Assembly (NCBI RefSeq): GCF_001443045.1
Contig: NZ_LKPJ01000022.1
Span: forward strand, 40,953-104,952
Direction: 5' to 3'
Length of the DNA stretch: 64,000 bases
DNA from: Burkholderia ambifaria
Lineage (GTDB): Bacteria; Pseudomonadota; Gammaproteobacteria; Burkholderiales; Burkholderiaceae
Position 1 is the first letter of the stretch. Every line of letters begins with the position of its first letter. The notes beneath the pieces were generated by a model. The model saw only the letters and a program-made list of their open reading frames with translations. It was not told the DNA's origin and did not search any database. The translations under genes and the position numbers were made by a program. Shown here piece by piece: positions 55,736 through 64,000 of this stretch.

Positions 55736-57157
55736 GTGGCAAGCGCGAATATCAGTTTTGACACCATCCAGTCGAGCCTGCGAAAGCCCGGCCGGTACTT
55801 CGAGTTCAACACGAAGCTCGCCGTCCGCACGCTGCCGACGAACGAACAGACTGTGCTCATCGTCGGTCAGCGTCTCGCCTCCGGTCAGCTGGCGGCCCTG
55901 GTCCCGACGCAGGTGTTCTCCGGCGACCAGGCGGCGCTGTACTTCGGTGCCGGCTCGCTCGCGCACCGCGCGGCCGTGGCCGCGATCAAGGCGAATCCCT
56001 ACGTTGCGCTGACCGTGATCGGCGTCGACGATGCGGCCGCCGGTGTCGTCGCGACTGCGTCGGTAGCCTTCACGGGTCCGGCAACCGCCGATGGCGCGTA
56101 TGCGCTCTTCATCGGCCTCGATCGCGTCGACGTCGCAGTGGAAAGCGGCGCAACCGCTGCGGAGGTCGCGACCAGCTTCGCGGCCGCGATTGGCCAAGCC
56201 ACGTCGCTGCCTGTCACGGCAGCCGCGGCTGACGGTACGCTGACCCTGACGGCCAAGAACAAGGGCGCGGCCGGCAATTCGATCATCGTGTCGCAGCTCG
56301 GTCAGACGGCGGGTGTTTCCGCCACGATCACGGCGTTCGCCGGCGGCCTGAACGATCCGGACCTCACTGCTCCACTGGCTGCCGTCTTCGGGGCGAGCTT
56401 CAACGTCTATTCGATCGGCACGCCGACGCAGGAAGCGTTGACGAAGCTGCGCACGCACCTGGACGCGATCTCGCACCCGTACGAACAGCGGCCGGCGATC
56501 GCGGCGATCGGATCGGGCGTCACGCTGGCGGCAGAGACGACGCTCGCGGGTCAGCTCAACAGTGGCCGCATCTCGCTCGGCTGGTATCCCGGCTCGGTGG
56601 CGTTGCCGGCTGAGATCAGCGCGGCCTACGCCGCCGTGGTCGCGAGCGAGGAAGACCCGGCCCGTCCGCTGAATACGCTCGCACTGGCCGCGCTTGATGT
56701 GGTTCCGGTCACGTCTCGCGCTGGCCGCACCGAGCAGGAATCGGCGCTGCACAACGGTGTGACCCCGTTCGAGGTCGGCCCCGGCAACGTGGTGCAGATC
56801 GTTCGCGCCATCACGACGTACACGAAGGACGCGCAAGGCATCGACGACCCGGCACTGCTCGACCTGACCACGATTCGCACGCTCGACTACGTGCGCAAGG
56901 CGTGTATCCAGCGCATCGCACTGCGCTTCCCGCGCGAGAAGCTGTCGGAGAAAACGCCGCCGAAGGTGCGTAGCGAGCTGCTCGACGTGCTTTACAAGCT
57001 GGAAGAGCTGGAGATCGTGGAGAACGTCGAGGCGAACGCGGACAAGTTGATCGTCGAGCGCGATCTGCAGAACGTCAACCAGTTGAACGCCGCGATCCCG
57101 ACCGACGTCGTGAATGGTCTGCACATCTTCGCGGGCCGGATCGACCTGATCCTCTGA
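55736..57157 (+). CDS. Tail sheath protein (Mu gpL-like)
   Basis: A 473-residue contractile sheath subunit from GTG at 55736, with AAAGGAG upstream. Typical parts are ISFDTIQSSLRKPGRYFEFNTKLAVRTLPTNEQTVLIVGQRLASG, RPLNTLALAALDVVPVTSRAGRTEQESALHNGVTPFEV and TTIRTLDYVRKACIQRIALRFPREKLSEKTPPKVRSELLDVLYKLEELEI. Shows that the virion is a myovirus. Confidence 0.92.
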   Translation: MASANISFDTIQSSLRKPGRYFEFNTKLAVRTLPTNEQTVLIVGQRLASGQLAALVPTQVFSGDQAALYFGAGSLAHRAAVAAIKANPYVALTVIGVDDAAAGVVATASVAFTGPATADGAYALFIGLDRVDVAVESGATAAEVATSFAAAIGQATSLPVTAAAADGTLTLTAKNKGAAGNSIIVSQLGQTAGVSATITAFAGGLNDPDLTAPLAAVFGASFNVYSIGTPTQEALTKLRTHLDAISHPYEQRPAIAAIGSGVTLAAETTLAGQLNSGRISLGWYPGSVALPAEISAAYAAVVASEEDPARPLNTLALAALDVVPVTSRAGRTEQESALHNGVTPFEVGPGNVVQIVRAITTYTKDAQGIDDPALLDLTTIRTLDYVRKACIQRIALRFPREKLSEKTPPKVRSELLDVLYKLEELEIVENVEANADKLIVERDLQNVNQLNAAIPTDVVNGLHIFAGRIDLIL

Positions 57158-57189
57158 ACGACACCGTTCTATAACGATAGGAGCCAGCC

Positions 57190-57567
57190 ATGGCATTGGA
57201 AGAATACGTCGGCGCGATCGTGCTCGAAGTCGACGGCAAGGAAGCCGAGGTGGTGTCGGTCAATCCGACGTCGCAAACCGGCAAGAAGCCGGTGCGGACC
57301 ATGAACCGCACCGGCCGCGTGAAGGGATTCGCTCGCGGCGTCGAGTCTCACGAGCTGAAGGTCACGGTCGTCATCCCTCTCTCCGGCGACGAGATCGACT
57401 GGTGGAACATGGAAGGCGGCAAGCTGACCATTTTCCCGGTGTCGCCGGGTGGCAAGCGTGTGAGCTACCAGGACTGCGTCACGCAGGACATGGGCGACCA
57501 GTATTCGGTGGACAACGAAGCGCGTCGTGATCTGACGATCTTCTCGACTCGACGGGTGGAAGAATGA
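57190..57567 (+). CDS. Tail tube protein (Mu gpM-like)
   Basis: A 125-residue protein: YVGAIVLEVDGKEAEVVSVNPTSQTGKKPVRTMNRTGRVKGFARGVESHELKVTVVIPLSGDEIDWWNMEGGKLTIF. This is the inner tube subunit of Mu-type tails. AGGAGCC before the ATG. Overlaps the next gene by four bases. Confidence 0.88.
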   Translation: MALEEYVGAIVLEVDGKEAEVVSVNPTSQTGKKPVRTMNRTGRVKGFARGVESHELKVTVVIPLSGDEIDWWNMEGGKLTIFPVSPGGKRVSYQDCVTQDMGDQYSVDNEARRDLTIFSTRRVEE

Positions 57568-57959
57568 AACTGACGGAAAAGGGTTCGCTGGACTACGGCA
57601 TCGAGTATCCGGTCGACAGCGGCGAGCTGCACTACGACTTTGAGCTCCGCCTCGCCACGGTGGCAGACAACATCGCGGCGTATGAGGAGCCTGCCATCAT
57701 CGGTGGCGGCGTCTGCAACATGCGTGTCAACGCGGCTGTATTGGCGCGCAGCATTGTGTCGCTTGGCACGATCCCGGCAGCGGCCATCACGCCCGATCTG
57801 ATCGACACGGCCGTGGACAGCGATTACGACATGCTGGTCGCGGCGCAGGAGCGGCTCAAAAAAAAGCGAAAAGCGCTGAAGCCCGGTTACGTCCCCTCCG
57901 ACTTGCCGCCGTCGTCCTCGGCCAGCACGGCATCAGCGACGAACGATTCCGGCAGTTGA
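57564..57959 (+). CDS. Tail assembly chaperone, short form (Mu gp41-like)
   Basis: A 131-residue protein: DYGIEYPVDSGELHYDFELRLATVADNIAAYEEPAIIGGGVCNMRVNAAVLARSIVSLGTIPAAAITPDLIDTAVDSDYDMLVAAQERLKKKRKAL. The last ~30 residues after the frameshift site are low-complexity Ser/Ala, as expected when the meaningful reading moves to another frame. It acts in loading the tape measure before tube assembly. Confidence 0.85.
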   Translation: MKLTEKGSLDYGIEYPVDSGELHYDFELRLATVADNIAAYEEPAIIGGGVCNMRVNAAVLARSIVSLGTIPAAAITPDLIDTAVDSDYDMLVAAQERLKKKRKALKPGYVPSDLPPSSSASTASATNDSGS

Positions 57960-58093
57960 CCGAAGCTGAACTGGCGGGATACCTCGACGCCGTCGCCACG
58001 CTTCGCGGCAAGGCACCGAAGCGTGGCGATCAGCATACCGAGGACCGAACCATCAAAAGCTTGCGTCGCAAGCGTCCCAAACAGAAGACCTGA
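57564..58093 (+). CDS. Tail assembly chaperone, -1 frameshift product
   Basis: A run of eight A (57858-57865) in C-AAA-AAA-AAG context is a strong slippery site. Shifting back one base continues as KAKSAEARLRPLRLAAVVLG, then QHGISDERFRQLTEAELAGYLDAVATLRG, and ends at TGA 58091-58093, four bases before the tape measure ATG. The downstream reading has normal Burkholderia codon use and no start of its own, so it is expressed only as a fusion of about 176 residues. Frameshifting here is conserved in tailed phages; Mu itself uses a -2 shift. Confidence 0.8.
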
Positions 58094-58096
58094 TAT

Positions 58097-60343
58097 ATGT
58101 CCCGCGATCTCGAAGTTGGAATGACAGTACGGATGCGGGACCAGGTCTCCGCACCGTCTCAGCAGGTCGAGCGCAACGTTCAACGCGGCGTTAAACAAAC
58201 CGCCCAGGCATACACGGATATGTCTCGCGTTGCGGTTACGTCGAGCCGCATGCTGTACGACGTTCGGATGACGCAATCCGCGCGTACCGAACAAGCTGTC
58301 CAGCGAAACATCCAGCAAACTCAGGCGGCTCAGGCACGTGCCGATCGCAATATCCTGACCTCGTCGCAACGTCTTGCGAACGCCCGTCAACAACTCGACA
58401 TCCGCTCCGAGCGGACCATCCGTCGCGAGATCGACCAGACGATCGCAGCGTACAACCGGCTCGCGCGAGCTGGCTTCGCGTCGACCACCGAACAAGCGCG
58501 CGCGTTCGCGGCGCTGAATGGCCGTGTCGCCGACCTGCGTCGCGAACTCAGCGGCGTCCAGCAGCAGGAAAGCGCGCTCGCCCGCACCGGGCGCGGCATT
58601 GGCATGGCCTGGAAGGCTGGCGCGGCCGTCGCAGGTGCAGCGGCCGGCACGATGGTTGTTGCGCCTGCCGTCAACGAGACGATGGCCTACGATCGTCGGT
58701 TGACGATGATGGCAAACACGGCATTCTCCGATCGCGGTATTGCCGGCCGCCGCCAGGGCGTCCGCGAACTGGACGCTGCGATCCGCAACGCGGTTCGCCA
58801 GGGCGGCGGTTCGCCTGATCAGGCGGCCGATACGCTCGACAACCTGCTCGCCTCTGGCGCCGTCAGCGACAAGACGGCGATGAGCATCCTGCCGACGTTG
58901 CAGAAGTTCGCGACCGGCTCGGGCGCAAACCCGAACGAGCTGGGCAACATCGCGATCCGCGCGATGCAGAACTTCGGCATCAAGGAAGCCGAGATTCCCC
59001 GTGCGCTCGACATGGCGCTCAAGGGCGGCCAGGCTGGCGGCTTCGAGCTGAAGGATATGTCGAAGTGGTTGCCACAACAGATGGCGCTCGCCAAGCAGGC
59101 CGGCATGTCCGGGCTGCAGGATTTCGGCCGTCTCGTCGTCGCGAACCAGGCGGCGGTCATCACGGCCGGCACGAAGGATGAAGCCGGGAACAACCTGGTC
59201 AACTTGCTCGAAAAGCTCAACTCGCAGGACACGCAACACAAGGCGAAGGGACTCGGCATCGACCTGACGGGTAGCCTCGCGTCGTCGCGCGCCAAGGGCG
59301 TCAACGCGATCGATGCGTTCGTCGGCATCGTCGAACGCGTGATGTCCCGCGACAAGCGCTATCAGCGCAACCAGGCGGCGCTCGCGCACGCTCCGGAGGG
59401 TGAGCGCAAAGCCATCCTCGAGAGTCAGGCCAATCTGCTCGAAGGAACGGCAGTCGGCAAACTGATCCACGACCGCCAGGCGATCGGTGCGCTCGTCGCG
59501 TACATGGGACAGCGCGATTATCGAAAGCAGGTGTCCGCGCAGGTGTTCGATCCGAAATCGGCCATCACTGACAACTTCGCGCTCATCCAGGGCACGAACT
59601 CATTCAAGGTCGACCAGGCGCAGAACGAGCTGTTCTTCGGGCGTCAGGATGCCATGTCGGGCTTTAACGACAAGGTCGGTGACGCTGCGTCGAAACTGAC
59701 CGACTATGCCTCGAAATATCCGGCCCTGACGTCTGCTATCGAAGCGACGACGATCGGCTTGCGGACGATGACGGCGGCACTGACGCCGCTCGCGTTCCTC
59801 GCTGTCATTCGCGGCGGCGCTGGATTGGCCGGTGGCGCTGCGGCCGGTGCCGGCGTCGCAGGTGCCGTAGGTGCTGGCGCGGCCGGCGCGGCGTCGTTCG
59901 GCGCGCGCCTCGGCGGGATGGCTCGGACGCTCGGCCCGATCGGTGCCGCGATCGGTATCGGCGCGAGCGGCTTCGAGGCGTACTCGATCTCGAACGACGC
60001 GTCGATGACGCCAGATCAGAAAAAGGCCGGCTACATCGGCACGGCCGGCGGCGCTTTCGGCGGTCTCGCTGGCATGGGCGCGGGTCTGATGGCCGGCGCA
60101 GCGGCAGGATCTGTCGTGCCTGGATTCGGCAATGTCATCGGAGCTGGTGTCGGCGCTGTCGCGGGCTACTTCGGCCACGACCTGGGCGAACGCCTCGGCA
60201 AGATGATCGGCGACGCGATCTATGCGCAGAAGAAAGACGAGAAGCCGACGGTCGTTGAAGGCCACTTCACGATCAACCTCGACGGTCAGCATCTGTATGA
60301 CTTCGTCACCACCGCCAACCAGAAGAACGCGTTGAGGAACTGA
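58097..60343 (+). CDS. Tape measure protein
   Basis: A 748-residue protein. Residues 1-160 are coiled coil. The central part has WKAGAAVAGAAAGTMVVAPAVNETMAYDRRLTMMANTAFSDRGIAGRRQGVRELDAAIRNAVRQGGGSPDQAADTLDNLLASGAV, the TP901-type tape measure core. The C-terminal third has Gly/Ala-rich membrane-active stretches (GLAGGAAAGAGVAGAVGAGAAG and AGLGAGLMAG-like). It sets tail length and helps DNA cross the membrane. Confidence 0.9.
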   Translation: MSRDLEVGMTVRMRDQVSAPSQQVERNVQRGVKQTAQAYTDMSRVAVTSSRMLYDVRMTQSARTEQAVQRNIQQTQAAQARADRNILTSSQRLANARQQLDIRSERTIRREIDQTIAAYNRLARAGFASTTEQARAFAALNGRVADLRRELSGVQQQESALARTGRGIGMAWKAGAAVAGAAAGTMVVAPAVNETMAYDRRLTMMANTAFSDRGIAGRRQGVRELDAAIRNAVRQGGGSPDQAADTLDNLLASGAVSDKTAMSILPTLQKFATGSGANPNELGNIAIRAMQNFGIKEAEIPRALDMALKGGQAGGFELKDMSKWLPQQMALAKQAGMSGLQDFGRLVVANQAAVITAGTKDEAGNNLVNLLEKLNSQDTQHKAKGLGIDLTGSLASSRAKGVNAIDAFVGIVERVMSRDKRYQRNQAALAHAPEGERKAILESQANLLEGTAVGKLIHDRQAIGALVAYMGQRDYRKQVSAQVFDPKSAITDNFALIQGTNSFKVDQAQNELFFGRQDAMSGFNDKVGDAASKLTDYASKYPALTSAIEATTIGLRTMTAALTPLAFLAVIRGGAGLAGGAAAGAGVAGAVGAGAAGAASFGARLGGMARTLGPIGAAIGIGASGFEAYSISNDASMTPDQKKAGYIGTAGGAFGGLAGMGAGLMAGAAAGSVVPGFGNVIGAGVGAVAGYFGHDLGERLGKMIGDAIYAQKKDEKPTVVEGHFTINLDGQHLYDFVTTANQKNALRN

Positions 60344-60344
60344 C

Positions 60345-61634
60345 ATGGCGTGGAAAGATACCCTGCAGGATGCATCGTTCCGTGGCGTCGTGTTCGACGT
60401 GCAGCGCACTGACGATCCGATCGAGCGTGAGGTTGCACGCTACGCGTATCCGTATGTCGACGGCGAAGACATCGTCGACATGGGACAAAAAGCGCGCGAA
60501 ACATCACTCACGGCAATTTTCTTCGGTGACGACTACGAGGAGCGGCTCAAGACGTTTCTGAACGCGATCTCACAGCCGGGGCCGGGCGAGCTGGTGCACC
60601 CGGTGTTCGGCAGCATGCCGAACATGCAGTTTCTCGGTGGCCACGTGTCGCACACCGCTGACGACGTCGACGCGTGCCAGGTCGAGCTGCGCTTCGCCAT
60701 GGCGAATCCGGGCAACCCATTCTTCACGGGTCAGCTCGCAAGCCAACGCGCGGACGCAACCGCTCAGGTGGCTCAGACGGCACAGGACAGTGCCGTGAGT
60801 GCGTTCGCCACCGCGATGGACGGCCTGAAGGCCGCGCAGGCCGGTCTGCGTCGGCTCAATTCGTTGCGCGACGTGATGTCGGACACCCTTGGCCCGATCC
60901 GCAGTTTGGTAACCGGGTTCCGGTCAACCGTACTGGACTACGTCGACTTCCCGCGCGCATTCGCCAGCGACCTGATTGGGCTGGTAAGCGGCGTAACCGA
61001 CTTTCGCTCATTCGATCCGGGGCTAGTGACGTCTGACTGGAGCGGCCTACTCGAACAGATGGATACGATCGTCAAGCTGCCAGCGTCGTCGGCAGCCGGC
61101 GAATCCGTCACGATTCCTGGAACACCTACGACCACGCCGACGACCGCCAGCGCGACCCCGACGCCGTCTCGATCGCCTGAGGCAGATCCGGCCGATGTCT
61201 CGATGGTCGCCACGCTTGTCAGCGCAGTGGTCGCGACGACGCTGGCCAGCGTCGCATCCGACGTCCTGGCGAATGAGCTGGATCAGCCAACGCTCACGCC
61301 CGACGACATCGAGTCGATCTCGAACGACGTGCGCACACACCTGCAGACGGCGATTGACGACACTCGCGACACGATGGTGCTTGTCGACTATCGTCCCGTC
61401 GTCGAGCCGATGAAAGACACTGCACTCGCCACGCAGGAGCTGGCGATCGACGTGATCGATCAACTGCCGCCGATCGTCTCCAGGACTATCGATGCTCCCT
61501 GCAATCTGACGCTGCTCGCCTTCCGCTGGTATGGCGACTACTTGCGGTCGAACGAGCTGATGCGTCTGAATCCGGGCATCCGCAATCCCAACTTCATCAA
61601 CCGGGGAGACGTGCTGCGTGGCTACGCGCGATGA
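60345..61634 (+). CDS. DNA circularisation / tail hub protein (Mu gpN-like, gp43)
   Basis: A 429-residue protein. The N-terminal DNA_circ_N domain is WKDTLQDASFRGVVFDVQRTDDPIEREVARYAYPYVDGEDIVDMGQKARETSLTAIFFGDDYEERLKTFLNAISQPGPGELVHPVFG. Thr/Pro-rich linker around residue 260. The C-terminus CNLTLLAFRWYGDYLRSNELMRLNPGIRNPNFINRGDVL is LysM-like. In Mu, N protects and circularises infecting DNA and belongs to the tail tip. Confidence 0.88.
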   Translation: MAWKDTLQDASFRGVVFDVQRTDDPIEREVARYAYPYVDGEDIVDMGQKARETSLTAIFFGDDYEERLKTFLNAISQPGPGELVHPVFGSMPNMQFLGGHVSHTADDVDACQVELRFAMANPGNPFFTGQLASQRADATAQVAQTAQDSAVSAFATAMDGLKAAQAGLRRLNSLRDVMSDTLGPIRSLVTGFRSTVLDYVDFPRAFASDLIGLVSGVTDFRSFDPGLVTSDWSGLLEQMDTIVKLPASSAAGESVTIPGTPTTTPTTASATPTPSRSPEADPADVSMVATLVSAVVATTLASVASDVLANELDQPTLTPDDIESISNDVRTHLQTAIDDTRDTMVLVDYRPVVEPMKDTALATQELAIDVIDQLPPIVSRTIDAPCNLTLLAFRWYGDYLRSNELMRLNPGIRNPNFINRGDVLRGYAR

Positions 61635-62745
61635 CACCGTATCGGTATTGATCGGTGGCAAGGTCCATAGCAAGTGGACGGCCTACTCGATCGATTCAGA
61701 CCTCCTGACGCCCGCGGACGCCTGGGAGGTTCGCCTCACCAAACCAAGCGATCCGATGCCCGCATCGGTCGTGGCCGGCGCAGCCGTTCAGGTCAAGGTC
61801 GGCTCCGACGTGGTGCTCGTCGGCTATGTAGACGCAGTGCGTCGACGGACGAGCAAAACGCAGAAGACGCTGTCGATCAATGGTCGCGATCTGGCTGCGA
61901 TCTTGCGCGACTGCTCCGCACCCGTGTTCACTGCAAAGCAGGTCACGCTTCACGATGTCGTTGCAAGCATCGTGCGACCGCTCGGCATCACGAAAATCCG
62001 GATCGATAGCGCGAAGGAAATCCCCGCATGGGACAAAGTGTCGGTCGATCCGGGTGACACGGCATGGGACGCCCTGGTGCATGCTGCCGAAGGCGAAGGA
62101 TTGTGGCCGTGGTTCGATCCGGACGGAACGCTCGTCATAGGTGGCCCAGACTACACCGCCGCGCCGGTCGCGAAACTCGTCATGCGAAACGATGGCAAGG
62201 GCAACAACGTCGAATCGTTCGACGAAGATCAGTCGATCGCCGAGCGCTACTCGGAAGTCACCGTGCTGGCCCAATCACACGGCAGCCGTGCCGAGCGCGG
62301 CAAGAACGCGTTGAAGGCAACCGTCAAGGATTCTCAGGTTCCCGTTTATCGCCCGAAGGTCTACGTCGACCACGATGCGCCGAACCTCGACGCAGTCACG
62401 GCGCGCGCGCGCAAGATCATCTCGGATTCTCGGCTGCACGCGCACACGCTGCGCGCTGTCGTTAAAGGGCATCGCACTGACGCCGGAACATTGTGGAAGC
62501 CGGGGCAACGCGTACATGTCGTCTGGGAAGAGTACGGCATCGACGCGATCTATTTCCTGATGGGTCGTAAGTTCGAGGGCGGTCGAGATGTGGGCGCACG
62601 TACCACGCTCACCCTGAAGGAAGATGGTGTGTGGGTGCTCGACGCGCATCCGCACACAAAGCGCAAACACCGTCACAAGGAAAGCGGCCCGATGTCGATC
62701 ATCACGACGGATGCAAGCGGCAACACGACGGAGTCGAAACAATGA
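61618..62745 (+). CDS. Baseplate hub protein (Mu gpP-like, gp44)
   Basis: A 375-residue hub protein from GTG at 61618, overlapping the previous gene by 17 nt. TVSVLIGGKVHSKWTAYSIDSDLLTPADAWEVRLTKP, VVLVGYVDAVRRRTSKTQKTLSINGRDLAAILRDCSAPVF and SERYSEVTVLAQ-like elements are those of gp44/gp27 hubs. It supports the spike encoded next. Confidence 0.88.
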   Translation: MATRDDTVSVLIGGKVHSKWTAYSIDSDLLTPADAWEVRLTKPSDPMPASVVAGAAVQVKVGSDVVLVGYVDAVRRRTSKTQKTLSINGRDLAAILRDCSAPVFTAKQVTLHDVVASIVRPLGITKIRIDSAKEIPAWDKVSVDPGDTAWDALVHAAEGEGLWPWFDPDGTLVIGGPDYTAAPVAKLVMRNDGKGNNVESFDEDQSIAERYSEVTVLAQSHGSRAERGKNALKATVKDSQVPVYRPKVYVDHDAPNLDAVTARARKIISDSRLHAHTLRAVVKGHRTDAGTLWKPGQRVHVVWEEYGIDAIYFLMGRKFEGGRDVGARTTLTLKEDGVWVLDAHPHTKRKHRHKESGPMSIITTDASGNTTESKQ

Positions 62746-63347
62746 TTCATGAGGTCCGGAAACAGATCGATCGCGCGCTCGCAGGTGTCCGCCAGGCATA
62801 CCGCGCCGTAATCTCGCTCTGCGCAAGCGATACGCCCGTGCAGCTCGCCCAGGTCGACGGACTCGCCGGCGAAACCACGCCCGATGTTGAGCTGTTCCAG
62901 CACTATGGCTTGACGTCCAATCCGCCGGCCGGCTCGGTGGCGGTCGTGATCCCGCTCGGCGGAAAGACGAGTCACGGCATTATCGTGGCCACTGAGAACG
63001 AGGCGTATCGCATTCAGGGTCTGCAGCCAGGCGAAGTGGCCGTCTATACGGACGAAGGCGATTCGATTGTATTTCGGCGCGGCAGGATCATCGACATCAC
63101 AACCGACACGCTGAACATCAAGGCGACGACACAGGTCAACATCGATACGCCGAACGTCAATGTGAAAAAGCGTCTCAACGTCCAGGAACAGATCACCGGC
63201 CAGGGAGGCATGGCCGTATCGGGTGGCGACGGCGTCGAGATCGACGGCAGCATGAAGGTCACGCAGGACGTAGAGGCAGGCGGCAAGAGCCTAATCCATC
63301 ACAAGCACCCCGGCGATTCCGGCGGGACGACTGGCGAGCCGATCTAA
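62742..63347 (+). CDS. Baseplate assembly protein / central spike (Mu gp45-like)
   Basis: A 201-residue spike protein. The OB-fold is AQVDGLAGETTPDVELFQHYGLTSNPPAGSVAVVIPLGGKTSHGIIVAT. A repetitive beta-helix follows (TLNIKATTQVNIDTPNVNVKKRLNVQEQITGQGG). The tip ends GGKSLIHHKHPGDSGGTTGEPI, whose H-x-H can bind the iron ion that sharpens gpV-type spikes. It pierces the outer membrane on contraction. ATGA overlap with the hub gene. Confidence 0.9.
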   Translation: MIHEVRKQIDRALAGVRQAYRAVISLCASDTPVQLAQVDGLAGETTPDVELFQHYGLTSNPPAGSVAVVIPLGGKTSHGIIVATENEAYRIQGLQPGEVAVYTDEGDSIVFRRGRIIDITTDTLNIKATTQVNIDTPNVNVKKRLNVQEQITGQGGMAVSGGDGVEIDGSMKVTQDVEAGGKSLIHHKHPGDSGGTTGEPI

Positions 63348-63349
63348 CG

Positions 63350-63370
63350 GTCCCAGGGACAGCCAACCAC
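63350..63370 (+). promoter_or_regulatory. Conserved late-region element, copy 2
   Basis: GTCCCAGGGAC (63350-63360) followed by AGCCAACCAC, three nt after the spike stop. It matches the element at 51232-51252 in sequence and in its distance (46) to the next ATG. An AT-rich GTTTATACC lies 3-11 nt downstream of the element. Confidence 0.5.
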
Positions 63371-63405
63371 GCGTTTATACCGTCCATGCTCGCGACAATC
63401 GCCGC

Positions 63406-63756
63406 ATGGACGCGCTTCTCAACCCCACCACCGCAGACTACGTCGGCACACGCACGCAATCGCTCGCGAACGCGGTGTATCTGCGCCTCCAAACGCCGCT
63501 CGGGTCATATTGGGCCGACCCTGACCTCGGGTCGCGTCTGCACGAACTCCAACGCGAGAAGGACACACCGCGCGTGCGTCGCCTCGCGGTCCAATACGCC
63601 GAACAAGCGCTACAGCCGTTGCTCGACAGTCAACGTGCAACCGCAGTCACCGTTGACACCGCTGATTACCAGGCGGGTTGGATGGTGCTGCTGATTTCCG
63701 TGACCGACGCGACTGGCGACGTCCAGCATTTCAAGCATCCGGTGAAGGTGTCCTGA
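63406..63756 (+). CDS. Baseplate wedge protein (Mu gp46-like)
   Basis: A 116-residue GP46 protein, a gpW/gp25 relative: YVGTRTQSLANAVYLRLQTPLGSYWADPDLGSRLHELQREKDTPRVRRLAVQYAEQALQPLLDSQRATAVTVDTADYQAGWMVLLISVTDATG. It joins the wedges to the spike complex. Its stop overlaps the next start (TGATG). Confidence 0.9.
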   Translation: MDALLNPTTADYVGTRTQSLANAVYLRLQTPLGSYWADPDLGSRLHELQREKDTPRVRRLAVQYAEQALQPLLDSQRATAVTVDTADYQAGWMVLLISVTDATGDVQHFKHPVKVS

Positions 63757-64000
63757 TGGCAGCAACGATCAAGAAGCTCGACGAGATTCGCGATGATCAA
63801 CTGCGGGAGATCAAGAACCTCCTGCCGGACGCGGATACAGGGACGGACTCGGACTTCCACGTGCGCGCCAGCGGCGTGGCCAGCGCCGTCGAGGGGCTCT
63901 ATGCGTATCAGCAGTGGCAGACGCGCCAGATATTCCCGGATACGGCCGACTCCGAGTTCCTGCTGCGTCACGCAGCCATGTACCGAATGTCGCTCAAGCC
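63756..64000 (+). CDS. Baseplate J-like protein (Mu gp47-like), 3' end outside window
   Basis: The first 81 residues of a baseplate wedge protein: IKKLDEIRDDQLREIKNLLPDADTGTDSDFHVRASGVASAVEGLYAYQQWQTRQIFPDTADSEFLLRHAAMYRM is the gpJ/gp47 N-terminus. It is cut off by the right edge of the window; about 270 more residues are expected. It follows gp46 with a one-base overlap. Confidence 0.88.
   Translation, partial: MAATIKKLDEIRDDQLREIKNLLPDADTGTDSDFHVRASGVASAVEGLYAYQQWQTRQIFPDTADSEFLLRHAAMYRMSLK

Larger units (their letters stand above)
32477..64000 (+). mobile_element. Mu-like prophage of BcepMu type, left part (right end outside window)
   Basis: Gene order is that of a Mu-type transposable phage: leftward repressor, rightward ner, MuA-type transposase, MuB-type ATPase, early genes, gp16, Mor, lysis, terminase, head, contractile tail and baseplate. 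The left end is placed tentatively at TGTGAATAGTTTAAGTGT (32477). It starts with TG as Mu ends do, and carries the AAGTGT core that recurs in the repressor operators, and repressor and transposase share a DNA-binding fold. The five bases before it (AGCGG) would be the target duplication. The end could be up to some tens of bases away. No disrupted gene was seen in the part available. Confidence 0.85.

Noticed and set aside
1..64000. CRISPR arrays, rRNA or tRNA genes, insertion sequences
   Set aside because: No regularly spaced repeats, no cloverleaf or rRNA-like stretches and no IS transposase were seen; the only transposase is the phage MuA type.

Overview
The window is high-GC DNA with strong G/C third-position bias and family content typical of Burkholderia, most likely the B. 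cepacia complex (inferred from gene content; no marker gene is present). It holds about 32 kb of accessory chromosome and then the left 31.5 kb of a Mu-type prophage of the BcepMu kind that runs off the right edge. No rRNA, tRNA or CRISPR array was seen.

Chromosomal part. 1-2 kb: the Ala/Thr-rich end of an unknown protein, two DUF3304 lipoproteins and an I78-like lipoprotein. 2.1-5.3 kb: a MipA/OmpV outer-membrane protein divergent from an OmpR-type two-component system, with three 10-bp-phased ATTGT repeats between them. 5.3-12.3 kb: a decayed iron ABC permease, a SnoaL-like protein, a quinone oxidoreductase, a large acyl-CoA dehydrogenase, and an IorAB-type molybdenum hydroxylase. 12.7-21.3 kb: an alcohol/aldehyde oxidation island (MFS exporter, LysR, GMC oxidoreductase, benzaldehyde-dehydrogenase-like ALDH, NAD-epimerase, SDR, SnoaL protein). 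21.3-32.3 kb: a second LysR, an NTF2-like protein and a nine-gene leftward aromatic-acid cluster: SDR, TetR, alpha/beta hydrolase, VOC dioxygenase, aryl-CoA ligase, maleate isomerase, acyl-CoA thioesterase, salicylyl-CoA-hydroxylase-like FAD monooxygenase, AAHS permease. The enzymes suggest CoA activation of a salicylate-like acid, 5-hydroxylation, thioester release, ring cleavage and hydrolysis to maleate, then isomerisation to fumarate. Two operators link the parts. A TetR-type palindrome (TTTGAC-N6-GTCAAA) lies at the catabolic promoter (30.66 kb) and between the MFS and LysR genes (14.46 kb). An identical 16-bp LysR-type site lies at 22.23 kb and 32.43 kb.

Prophage part. The left end is probably near 32,477, about 100 bp upstream of the predicted transcription start of the catabolic operon. 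Order: a leftward hypothetical gene and the Mu-type repressor, an operator/early promoter region, Ner, a conserved protein, MuA-type DDE transposase, MuB-type ATPase, small early DNA-binding and unknown proteins, DUF3164, gp16, the Mor late activator, lysis genes (endolysin, holin, Rz with embedded Rz1), TraR/DksA zinc finger, terminase small and large subunits, portal, MuF, gpG, protease with an in-frame scaffold, decoration and major head proteins, head-tail connectors, sheath, tube, a -1 frameshifted tail chaperone, tape measure, and baseplate genes up to the start of a gp47/J protein. Every expected module up to the edge is present and open, so the prophage looks intact as far as it can be seen.
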